Positions 29,102 through 36,400 of a DNA stretch of 64,000 nucleotides are shown one piece after another. The position numbers and the translations under genes are program-made. Each line of letters begins with the position of its first letter. The first letter of the stretch is position 1. Under the pieces are notes generated by a model. That model did no database searches. It was not told the DNA's origin and saw only the letters and a list, made by a program, of their open reading frames with translations. Location of the stretch: assembly GCF_017873965.1 (NCBI RefSeq), contig NZ_JAGGKT010000001.1, forward strand, positions 731,645 to 795,644, read 5' to 3'. Source of the stretch: Ammoniphilus resinae (lineage in GTDB: Bacteria > Bacillota > Bacilli > Aneurinibacillales > RAOX-1).

Positions 29102-29692
29102 ATGGAAAATCATGAACCTGTCCAGGAAGAGGAAGAAAGGAATCCAAAGAAAAAAAACGAGCTCTGGGAATGGCTAAAAGCATTAGCGATTGCGATCATC
29201 CTAGCCTTTGTCATACGCTCCTTCCTTTTTGCCCCCTTTGTTGTAGATGGTACATCGATGATGCCGAATTTGCACGATCGTGAAAGACTAATTGTAACCA
29301 AGTTGATTTACTTCTTTGAACAGCCAACAAGGGAAGAAATTATTGTTTTTCATGCAACCGAAGACCGAGATTATATCAAACGTGTCATTGGTGTGGGCGG
29401 CGACAAGGTTGAGGTTCGTGATGACCAATTGTACATTAATGATAAGCCGGTTGAAGAACCTTATTTAGCACAATATAAAGAGAAGGCCCATGCCGAAGGT
29501 GTTCCCTTAACGGCAGATTTTGGTCCAATTAACGTGCCAAAGGGTGAATTATTCGTGATGGGGGATAACCGGCGGAACAGCAAGGACAGTCGTGCTATTG
29601 GGACTATCTCCTTAGATCGCGTTGTAGGAAGAGCGGATGTCGTATTCTGGCCTTTGGATGAATTTCGCTTCCCAAACAAAACAGTAAAATAA
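29102..29692 (+). CDS. lepB: Signal peptidase I
   Basis: Membrane serine protease that removes signal peptides from exported proteins. Seen in 196 residues: a charged cytoplasmic N-terminus, one membrane segment (about 25-45), catalytic Ser52 in GTSMMPNL and general-base Lys93 in DRDYIKRVIG, then GDNRRNSKDSRAIG (box E). ATG 29102 follows GAGGAGGAG; a longer open frame starts in the terminator and is rejected. It sits between rplS and rbgA, an insertion compared with B. subtilis 168. Confidence 0.96.
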   Translation: MENHEPVQEEEERNPKKKNELWEWLKALAIAIILAFVIRSFLFAPFVVDGTSMMPNLHDRERLIVTKLIYFFEQPTREEIIVFHATEDRDYIKRVIGVGGDKVEVRDDQLYINDKPVEEPYLAQYKEKAHAEGVPLTADFGPINVPKGELFVMGDNRRNSKDSRAIGTISLDRVVGRADVVFWPLDEFRFPNKTVK

Positions 29693-29706
29693 GCAGGTGA
29701 AGAAAG

Positions 29707-30594
29707 ATGACGATTCAGTGGTTTCCGGGCCATATGGCCAAAGCACGCAGACAAGTGACGGAAAAACTGAAATTGATTGACGTCGTGATTGAATTATTGG
29801 ATGCCAGACTTCCGATGGCCAGCCAAAATCCAATGATCGATGAAATTGTGAAAGATAAACCGCGACTCGTTTTATTAAATAAAATTGATTTGGCGGATCA
29901 AGAAGTGACTGAACATTGGATTCGCTATTTCCGTGAGCGGGAGATAACTGCATTGCCCATTGATGCCTTATCAGGCAGAGGGGTTCATAAAATTGCAGAG
30001 AATTGCCGAAAACTAGTTGAGCCTATTATGGAAAAACGCAGAGCAAGGGGAATGAATGAGCGGGCTGTACGCACGATGATTCTAGGGATACCAAACGTGG
30101 GGAAATCGTCTCTAATTAACCGGTTATCCGGAAAAAAGGTAGCGCAAACAGGTGATCGGCCTGCGGTTACCAAGTCACAGCAATGGGTTAAAATGGGAGA
30201 ACTTGATTTATTAGATACACCAGGAATCCTTTGGCCCAAGTTTGAAGATCCGTTAGTCGGTTTAAGGTTAGCTGCAAGCGGCGCAATTAAAGATGAAATC
30301 CTGGACTTCGGGGAAGTTGCCCTTTTTGTTGTAGAATACCTGAAGATGTATTACCCTGCGTTGCTGATGGAACGCTTTAAGCTAGAGGAACTACCAGATG
30401 ATCGGATTGTTTTATTAGAAGAGATCGGGAAAAAAAGAGGCTGTTTGATGGGCAGAGGAATGATTGATTACGATAAAGTAGCAGAGCTTCTTTTACGAGA
30501 GCTCCGTTCAGGAAAAATTGGCGCGATTTCTCTTGAGAGACCAAACGATCAATTTACGATGGAAATCCTTCAACCGCAGTTTTCCGAAAGCTAA
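29707..30594 (+). CDS. rbgA: Ribosome biogenesis GTPase RbgA (YlqF)
   Basis: Essential late 50S assembly GTPase. Seen in 295 residues: circularly permuted motifs in the order G4 NKIDL, G1 GIPNVGKSSLIN, G3 DTPG, typical of the YlqF/YawG family, and a C-terminal RNA-binding domain. The opening IQWFPGHMAKARR is the family signature. ATG after GCAGGTGA. It is downstream of lepB by 14 nt and ends at a strong terminator. Confidence 0.97.
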   Translation: MTIQWFPGHMAKARRQVTEKLKLIDVVIELLDARLPMASQNPMIDEIVKDKPRLVLLNKIDLADQEVTEHWIRYFREREITALPIDALSGRGVHKIAENCRKLVEPIMEKRRARGMNERAVRTMILGIPNVGKSSLINRLSGKKVAQTGDRPAVTKSQQWVKMGELDLLDTPGILWPKFEDPLVGLRLAASGAIKDEILDFGEVALFVVEYLKMYYPALLMERFKLEELPDDRIVLLEEIGKKRGCLMGRGMIDYDKVAELLLRELRSGKIGAISLERPNDQFTMEILQPQFSES

Positions 30595-30617
30595 CCACAA
30601 ACTTTTCAGTGTGATAC

Positions 30618-30657
30618 AATGAACGTACAGGCGAGGGCCTGTGCGTTCATTTTTTTT
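30618..30657 (+). terminator. Intrinsic terminator after rbgA
   Basis: AATGAACG...ACAGGC pairs with GCCTGT...CGTTCATT around a 4-nt loop, followed by an eight-T run. It ends just upstream of the rnhB ribosome site. Confidence 0.92.
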
Positions 30658-30673
30658 CAAGGGGAATTAACGA

Positions 30674-31453
30674 ATGGTTGAATTAGACAAATTGAAAATT
30701 CGAGAAATAAAGGAATTGTTACATGATCACACCTTGGATGATCAAATGGTTCAAGCTCTGAAACAGGATAAACGATCTGGGGTGCAACTGCTGCTTAGGC
30801 AATACGAAAGGATTCGTGAAAAGCAGCGGCAAAAGGAAGAACAGTGGACCCGCATGAATGCCTATGAGAATCAATTAAGGCAGCAGGGATATAAGAAAAT
30901 AGCCGGGGCAGATGAGGTCGGCAGAGGACCCATTGCCGGTCCTGTCGTAGCTGCAGCCGTCATCTTACCTGATGATTTTTATTTACCAGGATTGGATGAC
31001 TCCAAAAAATTATCCCCACAGATGAGGGCAGAATTCTACCAGGTTATTGTAAATGAAGCAATAGCTTACTCGGTTGCCTTTGCTGATCAAGACGTAATTG
31101 ATCAGATAAATATCTATCAAGCTACATTACAAGTTATGCGAGAGTCTGTTAGGCAACTCGATATTCAACCAGAGATCTGTCTAATTGATGGACTTAAAGT
31201 TTCCGGACTTAGCACGGAACAGTTGGCGATTGTAGGGGGAGACCATCTAAGTGTAACCATCGCAGCAGCCTCAATTATCGCCAAAGTAACCAGGGATCGC
31301 TGGATGACAGAAGCAGCGAATACCTATCCAGAATACGGCTTTGAACGGCATGCCGGCTATGGTACACCTGAGCATTTGCAGGCGATTGCAGAACATAGTC
31401 CTTGTCCATTACATAGAAAAACGTTTGCTGGTGTGAAGGAATGGATTGGTTAG
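30674..31453 (+). CDS. rnhB: Ribonuclease HII
   Basis: Cleaves RNA in RNA-DNA hybrids and misincorporated ribonucleotides. Seen in 259 residues: an N-terminal extension of about 70 residues as in Bacillus RNase HII, then the catalytic core AGADEVGRGPIAGPVVAAAV and DDSKKLSPQMR, with further acidic residues in CLIDG and the SIIAKVTRD segment. ATG follows AAGGGGAA. Full length. Confidence 0.97.
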   Translation: MVELDKLKIREIKELLHDHTLDDQMVQALKQDKRSGVQLLLRQYERIREKQRQKEEQWTRMNAYENQLRQQGYKKIAGADEVGRGPIAGPVVAAAVILPDDFYLPGLDDSKKLSPQMRAEFYQVIVNEAIAYSVAFADQDVIDQINIYQATLQVMRESVRQLDIQPEICLIDGLKVSGLSTEQLAIVGGDHLSVTIAAASIIAKVTRDRWMTEAANTYPEYGFERHAGYGTPEHLQAIAEHSPCPLHRKTFAGVKEWIG

Positions 31454-31474
31454 CGCTGTTGAAGGGGGATTCAT

Positions 31475-32722
31475 GTGGTCACGGGAACACTATTGCAAAA
31501 TCTAATTAGAAGTTTGCCTGTATATTCTGGACCAAAGCTTGAGTTTACTGCCGGACAAATAGTCAAAGGCACGGTCTTGCGAAATCTGCCTAATAGCCAG
31601 TCTTTGCTGTCCGTTGACGGAAGACAAATCATTGGCAAAATGGAAGTGAATCTTAATGCCGGTGAACGTGTATGGCTGCAGGTGCAGTCAACAGGGCAGC
31701 CTGTCATGCTGCAAGTGATTAAGCAATTTGATAAGCAAACGGGAAAGCCGAGGGCAGTGGGAGGGAGGATCAATGATCTGGCTTCCGCGCTAGGTTTTGA
31801 AGATGAAGAGAGTAAAGGACTTTTATCAAAACTGGTAAGTGAGCAAATTCCTGTTCCACAATCGATGTTAAATAATATTTTTGCGATTAACAAGACCGGT
31901 GAGCGGGACCTCTCTGACGCCATTGTTCTGTCATTAAAAAGAGGGTATCCGGTGACAGAGGAGACGGTGAAATCGGTTGACCAATTTGTCAGTGGACCAC
32001 ATTTAGGTGAGTTGTTGGCGTTATGGGAGAAAGAATATAGGAGTATCGATGGCGATAAATGGTCCTTCCCATGGGGTGATAAGGTGCTTTCGCTTCTTGC
32101 CAGGCTTAGGCAGGGATCCCCCGCAAGTGCTGAAATGTTAAGGGATTTTCTGCTGGATCTTGGCCTTGGGTGGGAAAAGAGACTTGTCGGGTCAAATGAC
32201 ATCGATGCTTACGTTGAGCAATTAAAACCATTGCTTCTTCAGATAAGAGGGAATTTAGCAGACACCCCTTCGTTGTCTCCCCTTGCTGAGGTCACGGATC
32301 AAGTAATTCGCTATATCACAGGTCAACAACTTTTTCTTACCCCAGGACAATTTCCACTGCAGCAGCTGTTGCTTTCCATCCCTCTGTTTGAGTCCTCTTT
32401 TGTGCAGATTGAATCGAGAAGGGATCCATTGGGCCAAGTTGACCCCAACCATTGTCGGCTTTTATTTTTTCTTCAGTTAGCGAAAATGGGAGAATTACTG
32501 ATTGATGTACAAATAAGGGAGCGGATGGTTTCGGTTGATTTTACCGGGGAAGATCCAAGCTTGCAGCCATTGATCGAATTCTTTCGGAATGATTTATCGA
32601 AAGCCTTAAAGGAAACAGGATACCAGCTTTTGTCCGCAAGAGTTAGAAAAGTAGGGGTTAGTAAAGGGGTGGAAGCAAAGGGGTTTCTCCAACCTTATAA
32701 AGGGGTGGACTTCCGAATATGA
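31475..32722 (+). CDS. YlqG-like protein with FliK-type C-terminal domain
   Basis: Unknown function, 415 residues. The last roughly 90 residues (LIDVQIRERMVSVDFTGEDP, then LIEFFRNDLSKALKETGYQL) have the pattern of the flagellar hook-length control (FliK C-terminal) domain. The N-terminal part is not recognised. In B. subtilis the gene at this locus, ylqG, is likewise large and uncharacterised, and is followed by ylqH as here. Start GTG 31475 after GAAGGGGGA; the end overlaps the FlhB-like gene by 4 nt. A link to export-specificity switching is an inference from the pair, stronger because fliK itself is absent from the fla operon in this window. Confidence 0.65.
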   Translation: MVTGTLLQNLIRSLPVYSGPKLEFTAGQIVKGTVLRNLPNSQSLLSVDGRQIIGKMEVNLNAGERVWLQVQSTGQPVMLQVIKQFDKQTGKPRAVGGRINDLASALGFEDEESKGLLSKLVSEQIPVPQSMLNNIFAINKTGERDLSDAIVLSLKRGYPVTEETVKSVDQFVSGPHLGELLALWEKEYRSIDGDKWSFPWGDKVLSLLARLRQGSPASAEMLRDFLLDLGLGWEKRLVGSNDIDAYVEQLKPLLLQIRGNLADTPSLSPLAEVTDQVIRYITGQQLFLTPGQFPLQQLLLSIPLFESSFVQIESRRDPLGQVDPNHCRLLFFLQLAKMGELLIDVQIRERMVSVDFTGEDPSLQPLIEFFRNDLSKALKETGYQLLSARVRKVGVSKGVEAKGFLQPYKGVDFRI

Positions 32723-32997
32723 GCGGCGAAAAACGAAAAAAAGCAGTTGCCATTAGTTACAACCCTGATTTATATGATGCACCAACGGTTACCGCAAAGG
32801 GAGCAGGGGCGGTTGCTGAGCGGATTTTAGAGAAGGCAAGAGAACATGGGGTACCAGTCCAAGAGGATCAAAGCTTAGTTGAAGTGTTGGCTGCTATAGA
32901 TTTGAATACCCAGATTCCACCTGAGCTGTATCAAGTGGTAGCAGAAATTTTAGCTATGGTCTATAAAATGGAGAAGAAATCGGAGGGATCAACCTGA
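32719..32997 (+). CDS. ylqH: FlhB C-terminal-like protein (YlqH)
   Basis: Homologue of the cytoplasmic C-terminal domain of FlhB, without membrane segments, 92 residues. Seen: KKAVAISYNPDLYDAPTVTAKGAGAVAERI, then IPPELYQVVAEILAMVYKM, which follows the FlhB fold. The FlhB autocleavage site NPTH is replaced by NPDL, so self-cleavage is not expected. ATG overlaps the FliK-like gene. FlhB-C and FliK interact in the export switch of flagella, so the coupled pair may form a parallel module; no function is proven. Confidence 0.85.
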   Translation: MSGEKRKKAVAISYNPDLYDAPTVTAKGAGAVAERILEKAREHGVPVQEDQSLVEVLAAIDLNTQIPPELYQVVAEILAMVYKMEKKSEGST

Positions 32998-33011
32998 GCC
33001 AATTTAGCAAA

Positions 33012-33362
33012 TTGGAACTCGGTAAACTAGGGGAAGAAGAGGCAGAACGATTCTTAAGATTAAGAGGGTATCGGATCTTAGGGAAAAATGTGCGTATGAA
33101 ACGCTACGAGATTGATTTGATTGTGATGAAAGAGGATACTATTGTTTTTGTAGAAGTAAAGACTAGAACCAAGGAGGAATTTGCCAAGGGGTACGAGTCT
33201 GTTAATCATGCTAAGCAAGCTAGAATTCGCAAGGCAGCCACTCTCTATCTCATGCAATCGCGGTTACCCCTGTTGGAGGTTCGGTTTGATGTGATCTCGG
33301 TTGGATATAATTCAATGGGGGAGAGTCCGGCAAATATTCTCCACTTTAAAAATGCTTTCTAG
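33012..33362 (+). CDS. yraN: YraN family protein (UPF0102), predicted nuclease-fold
   Basis: Widespread family with an archaeal Holliday-junction-resolvase-like fold; function unknown. Seen in 116 residues: LGKLGEEEAERFLRLRGYRIL, then EIDLIVMKEDTIVFVEVKTR, which carries the typical E-D-ExK acidic pattern. From TTG 33012 no ribosome site precedes. A GGAGGG site at 32982-32987 is spaced for a CTG at 32994 that overlaps the ylqH stop (CTGA), giving six more residues; this non-standard start is plausible. Last gene of the block before the repeat region. Confidence 0.88.
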   Translation: MELGKLGEEEAERFLRLRGYRILGKNVRMKRYEIDLIVMKEDTIVFVEVKTRTKEEFAKGYESVNHAKQARIRKAATLYLMQSRLPLLEVRFDVISVGYNSMGESPANILHFKNAF

Positions 33363-33459
33363 AAAAAATAGGCTTAAAAATGGGGATTTGCCTCACTTCA
33401 ATTATGTTCCATATGACGTATAGTATAGTGTACTCGACGCGAAAGACTCCTCCATTAAA

Positions 33460-33493
33460 GGCTGACCTAAATGTATAGGTTGGTCTTTTTTTT
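33460..33493 (+). terminator. Intrinsic terminator downstream of yraN
   Basis: A 10-bp stem with three G-U pairs (GGCTGACCTA with TAGGTTGGTC), a 6-nt loop, and an eight-T run. It is about 100 nt after the yraN stop and may end the rnhB-yraN transcript or a short RNA started in between. Confidence 0.8.
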
Positions 33494-33762
33494 ATTGAGG
33501 ATAAGAATACATAAGTTTTGTTTTTTGGGTACAGAGGTTAAGTTTATTTGTAACTATAAAGGCAAGGGGGATTTTGCTCAACTTATATGTGTTCGGTGCT
33601 CGGCTGTGTCCTCTCCAGGTGCAGATGGGCCTTGTAGCCGCGATATCCTTGTTTCTCTTTATTGGCCTTATGGGTGGAGGGAAGGAGGGACCAGGGACAT
33701 AAAAGGGAAAAGTCAGTGGAGAGCAGGGTAAAGGGTGTTAAGTGATAAGATTGTATGCAAGT
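33494..33762. other. Unassigned interval left of the tandem repeats
   Basis: No supported gene. Open frames of 68-87 codons on both strands have no ribosome site. One on the plus strand runs through the terminator, and one on the minus strand starts inside the first repeat. The middle (about 33590-33680) is richer in G and C than the flanks. It may be a decayed gene or part of a mobile repeat, but I recognise nothing. Confidence 0.35.
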
Positions 33763-34188
33763 GTCAGGAAACAACGCTATTCCTGACACGATTGAGGTGA
33801 AACCTTAGCTAGTAGTCAGGAAACAACGCTATTCCTGACACGATTGGGGTGAAACCTTAGCTAGTAGTCAGTAAACAACGCTATTCCTGACACGATTGGG
33901 GTGAAAACCAAGCAAGCAGTCAGGAAACAACGCTATTCCTGACACGATTGAGGTGAAAACCATGCAAGCAGTCAGGAAACAACGCTATTCCTGACACGAT
34001 TGAGGTGAAACCTTAGCTAGTAGTCAGGAAACAACGCTATTCCTGACACGATTGGGGTGAAACCTTAGCTAGTAGTCAGGAAACAACGCTATTCCTGACA
34101 CGATTGGGGTGAAACCTTAGCTAGTAGTCAGGAAACAACGCTATTCCTGACACGATTGGGGTGAAACCTTAGCTAGTAGTCAGGAAAC
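33763..34188. repeat. Tandem array of eight 52-bp palindrome-bearing repeats
   Basis: Eight contiguous copies of exactly 52 bp start at 33763, 33815, 33867, 33919, 33971, 34023, 34075 and 34127, then a 10-bp partial copy at 34179. Each copy opens with an inverted repeat, GTCAGGAA, nine bases, TTCCTGAC; the first copy has 10-bp arms. The third copy has one arm mutated (GTCAGTAA). Copies differ at one A/G site and in the last 16 bases, where two tail types occur (CTTAGCTAGTA, and ACCA(A/T)GCAAGCA in copies 3 and 4). The repeat length is not a multiple of three and has stops, so it is not coding. Copies are contiguous without unique spacers, so this is not CRISPR. Function unknown. Confidence 0.95.
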
Positions 34189-34316
34189 GAGGAAAGTTTC
34201 CACAGAAACTCCCAAAAAGTCCTGAGATCGCTTCTAAAATATCTAACCTACCATCTGCGCGGATTAAAGTATTCAAAGAATCCCCCAAAAAAATAAAAAT
34301 CCAGCAAGAAGCTGGA
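34189..34316 (-). terminator. Terminator of sda and short AT-rich stretch to the repeats
   Basis: On the minus strand AATCCAGC and GCTGGATT (about 34300-34319) flank TTCTT, followed by TTTATTTTTTT, an intrinsic terminator whose first arm overlaps the sda stop. The rest to 34189 has no gene. The region directly right of the array holds a short dyad, GGAAAGTTTCC. Confidence 0.75.
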
Positions 34317-34448
34317 TTATATAAGTTCTAGATCAATATTTCGCTGATAAATTTCTTCTAAAAGCAAGTTGATAAAATCTTGTTCAAGTTCGAGGTTCAG
34401 AGATTTACGATAGGCGTCAATAAGAGCTTCATCAGTTAAAAGTTTCAT
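34317..34448 (-). CDS. sda: Sporulation inhibitor Sda
   Basis: Small helical-hairpin checkpoint protein that binds the sporulation kinase KinA and blocks its autophosphorylation when replication is starting or blocked. Seen: 43 residues reading MKLLTDEALIDAYRKSLNL, then QDFINLLLEEIYQR, which follows the family pattern LSDELLIESY and DFIELIENEI. ATG 34448 follows GAGGTGA. It has its own promoter, preceded by several DnaA boxes, as known for B. subtilis sda. It is in the same direction as comM upstream, so read-through is also possible. Confidence 0.9.
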   Translation of the reverse strand: MKLLTDEALIDAYRKSLNLELEQDFINLLLEEIYQRNIDLELI

Positions 34449-34479
34449 ATTTTCACCTCGTTTTCATATAATTAACCAT

Positions 34480-34508
34480 AGTATATCATCCTCCATAAAA
34501 TGGAACAA
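34480..34508 (-). promoter_or_regulatory. Sigma-A promoter of sda
   Basis: Minus-strand TTGTTC (34503-34508), 17-nt spacer, TATACT (34480-34485), about 30 nt before the sda start. Confidence 0.75.
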
Positions 34509-34516
34509 GCGTTCCG

Positions 34517-34617
34517 ATATCCACAAGAAACTGTGGATAGTTTGGGGATGGCATGTGGAGAAACTTGTCGAATCCGCATGAGAACAACTAGGATAATGTG
34601 AGTTCAAGTTATCCACA
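34517..34617. promoter_or_regulatory. DnaA-box cluster upstream of sda
   Basis: Four matches to TTATCCACA in 101 bp: 34517-34525 (ATATCCACA, 8 of 9, plus), 34532-34540 (CTATCCACA, 8 of 9, minus), 34554-34562 (TTCTCCACA, 8 of 9, minus), 34609-34617 (perfect, plus). They begin 9 bp upstream of the sda -35 box. In B. subtilis DnaA acts on sda through such boxes. Confidence 0.85.
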
Positions 34618-34622
34618 ACCAT

Positions 34623-36140
34623 TTAAATGGAAAAAATATTTTTTTCTTGGGTACGGAACTGTACGGCTTCTGCAATATGCTGTTCGATAATAGTTTCGCT
34701 TGAATCTAGATCAGCGATGGTTCGAGCTAACTTTAGAATCCGGTGGAGTCCACGGTGGGAAAGGCAAAAATGTTGATAGACCTGGCGGAGCATCGATTTG
34801 GCCTTGGGGGACATAATGCAAAATCGTTTGATCTCGGCCAAATCCATCTCACTATTGCGTTTACCTGAACTAAATCTATCTTCTTGCCATTTGATTGCAG
34901 ATAGAACCCGTTTTTGTATGGCTTGAAGCGGGTTTTCTTCAACTTGTGTATGAAAGGGGTCAATTTCTTGCCTGGGCACTTCCACGCGGATATCGAAGCG
35001 ATCTAACAAAGGCCCGGAAATTCGGTTTTGGTATCTTTCAATTGCAGGGCTGCCACAGCGACATTGATGGATGCCATCTGGAAAACCAAAATACCCGCAT
35101 GGACAAGGGTTCATGTTTCCGATAAGCATAAAATTAGCAGGAAAGCTTACAATTTGTCGATTGCGATGCAATTCTATCCTCCGCTCCTCCAGAGGCTGCC
35201 GCAGAAGATTCAAGACCTGTCGAGGGAACTCGCAGATCTCGTCCAAATACAGGACCCCATGATGGGCAAGAGTAATTTCACCAGGTTTTAACAAGGCGCC
35301 GCCCCCGATTAGCCCAACAGATGTAATTGAATGATGTGGTGCACGAAAGGGACGTACATTGACCATAGGATGATTTGTTTTTCCATAGGCACTATAGATC
35401 TTCATAACCTCTATCATTTGTTCGACGGTTAATGGCGGAAGGATTGATGGTAAAGAAGAAGCAAGAAGAGTCTTTCCGCTTCCTGGGGGACCAACCATTA
35501 AAATATGATGAGAGCCGGAAGCTGCAATTTCCAATGCTCTTTTTGCTTGTTGCTGTCCAATGATTGCCGAGTAATCGTTTGTATTGAATGAATGTGAATG
35601 CGAATGGAAAGGTAGTTTTCTTGCTGAATACGGGGGATGTTTAAAAACAACTGGTAGATCTTTAAGATATTCCAAGGGATATGTGAGAAGTCCGGAGAGG
35701 CTAGCTTCAGGAGCATTTTCTAGGGGGACGATAATTCTTGTAAACCCTCTTTTCTTTGCTGTAAGGGCCATGGGAAGAATGCCGCGAATCGGTTTAATCT
35801 GACCGTCTAAAGATAATTCGCCAATCAATAGTGTTCTATCGTCTAATTGAATAGGTGCTTGCCGCGAGGCGCTTAGGATTCCAACTGCAACAGCCAGATC
35901 ATATGCCGCACCAATTTTCTTCAAACTGGCAGGGGCTAAATTAATCGTGATTCGTCCAAGTGGGAAGGCAAAGCCGCTATTCCGAATGGCAGAGCGAACT
36001 CTTTCTTTTGATTCCTTCACTGCAGAATCCGGGAGCCCAACAAGGGAATATTGAGGGAGCCCTTTCGTTAGGTCTGTTTCAACCTCGACAATAAATCCAT
36101 CAATTCCTATGATTCCAGCACTATAAGTTTTGTAAAACAA
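34623..36140 (-). CDS. YifB/ComM family Mg-chelatase-like AAA ATPase
   Basis: AAA+ helicase-like protein; in Vibrio and Haemophilus ComM supports branch migration in natural transformation. Seen in 505 residues: N-terminal Lon-substrate-like domain (YSLVGLPDSAVKESKERVRSA), Walker A GPPGSGKTLLA, Walker B GVLYLDEICEF, and a zinc-type Cys cluster CPCGYFG...CRCG in the C-terminal half. I choose TTG 36140, 8 nt after AGGAGGTG; an upstream ATG adds ten residues from the ribosome site. The only DNA-uptake relative in the window is dprA, about 4 kb away. Confidence 0.92.
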   Translation of the reverse strand: MFYKTYSAGIIGIDGFIVEVETDLTKGLPQYSLVGLPDSAVKESKERVRSAIRNSGFAFPLGRITINLAPASLKKIGAAYDLAVAVGILSASRQAPIQLDDRTLLIGELSLDGQIKPIRGILPMALTAKKRGFTRIIVPLENAPEASLSGLLTYPLEYLKDLPVVFKHPPYSARKLPFHSHSHSFNTNDYSAIIGQQQAKRALEIAASGSHHILMVGPPGSGKTLLASSLPSILPPLTVEQMIEVMKIYSAYGKTNHPMVNVRPFRAPHHSITSVGLIGGGALLKPGEITLAHHGVLYLDEICEFPRQVLNLLRQPLEERRIELHRNRQIVSFPANFMLIGNMNPCPCGYFGFPDGIHQCRCGSPAIERYQNRISGPLLDRFDIRVEVPRQEIDPFHTQVEENPLQAIQKRVLSAIKWQEDRFSSGKRNSEMDLAEIKRFCIMSPKAKSMLRQVYQHFCLSHRGLHRILKLARTIADLDSSETIIEQHIAEAVQFRTQEKNIFSI

Positions 36141-36160
36141 GAATCGACCACCTCCTAATT

Positions 36161-36169
36161 TTATCCACA
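36161..36169 (+). promoter_or_regulatory. Isolated perfect DnaA box
   Basis: TTATCCACA just upstream of the comM-like gene's ribosome site. One perfect 9-mer in about 260 bp of intergenic DNA could be chance, but the cluster beyond the same gene makes it worth noting. Confidence 0.5.
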
Positions 36170-36400
36170 TAGGAATGTATAAATCTTCCTCAAAAGTAGC
36201 TTTTCTTAATACAAAAATATAATTCTCTTTATCTATTAAAATCCCTTCAACAAATTAAAAATTAATTTTTCTCTTCAAAAGTGATGAAATTTTGTATTTT
36301 TTTACATGAAAAAAAGGAATCTGTCGTAAGTATGGAGAAAACGAAGTAATAAAGTCCTATTTTGTGTTGTGGGAAATATCGGTCCTAAGGAGGAGATTTC

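Noticed and set aside
33471..33731. 86-codon plus-strand open frame
   Set aside because: It begins inside a strong terminator hairpin, has no ribosome site, and its composition is not protein-like.
33583..33789. 68-codon minus-strand open frame
   Set aside because: It starts within the first 52-bp repeat and has no ribosome site.
33763..34188. CRISPR array
   Set aside because: The copies are contiguous with nearly identical 52-bp units; there are no unique spacers and no cas genes.
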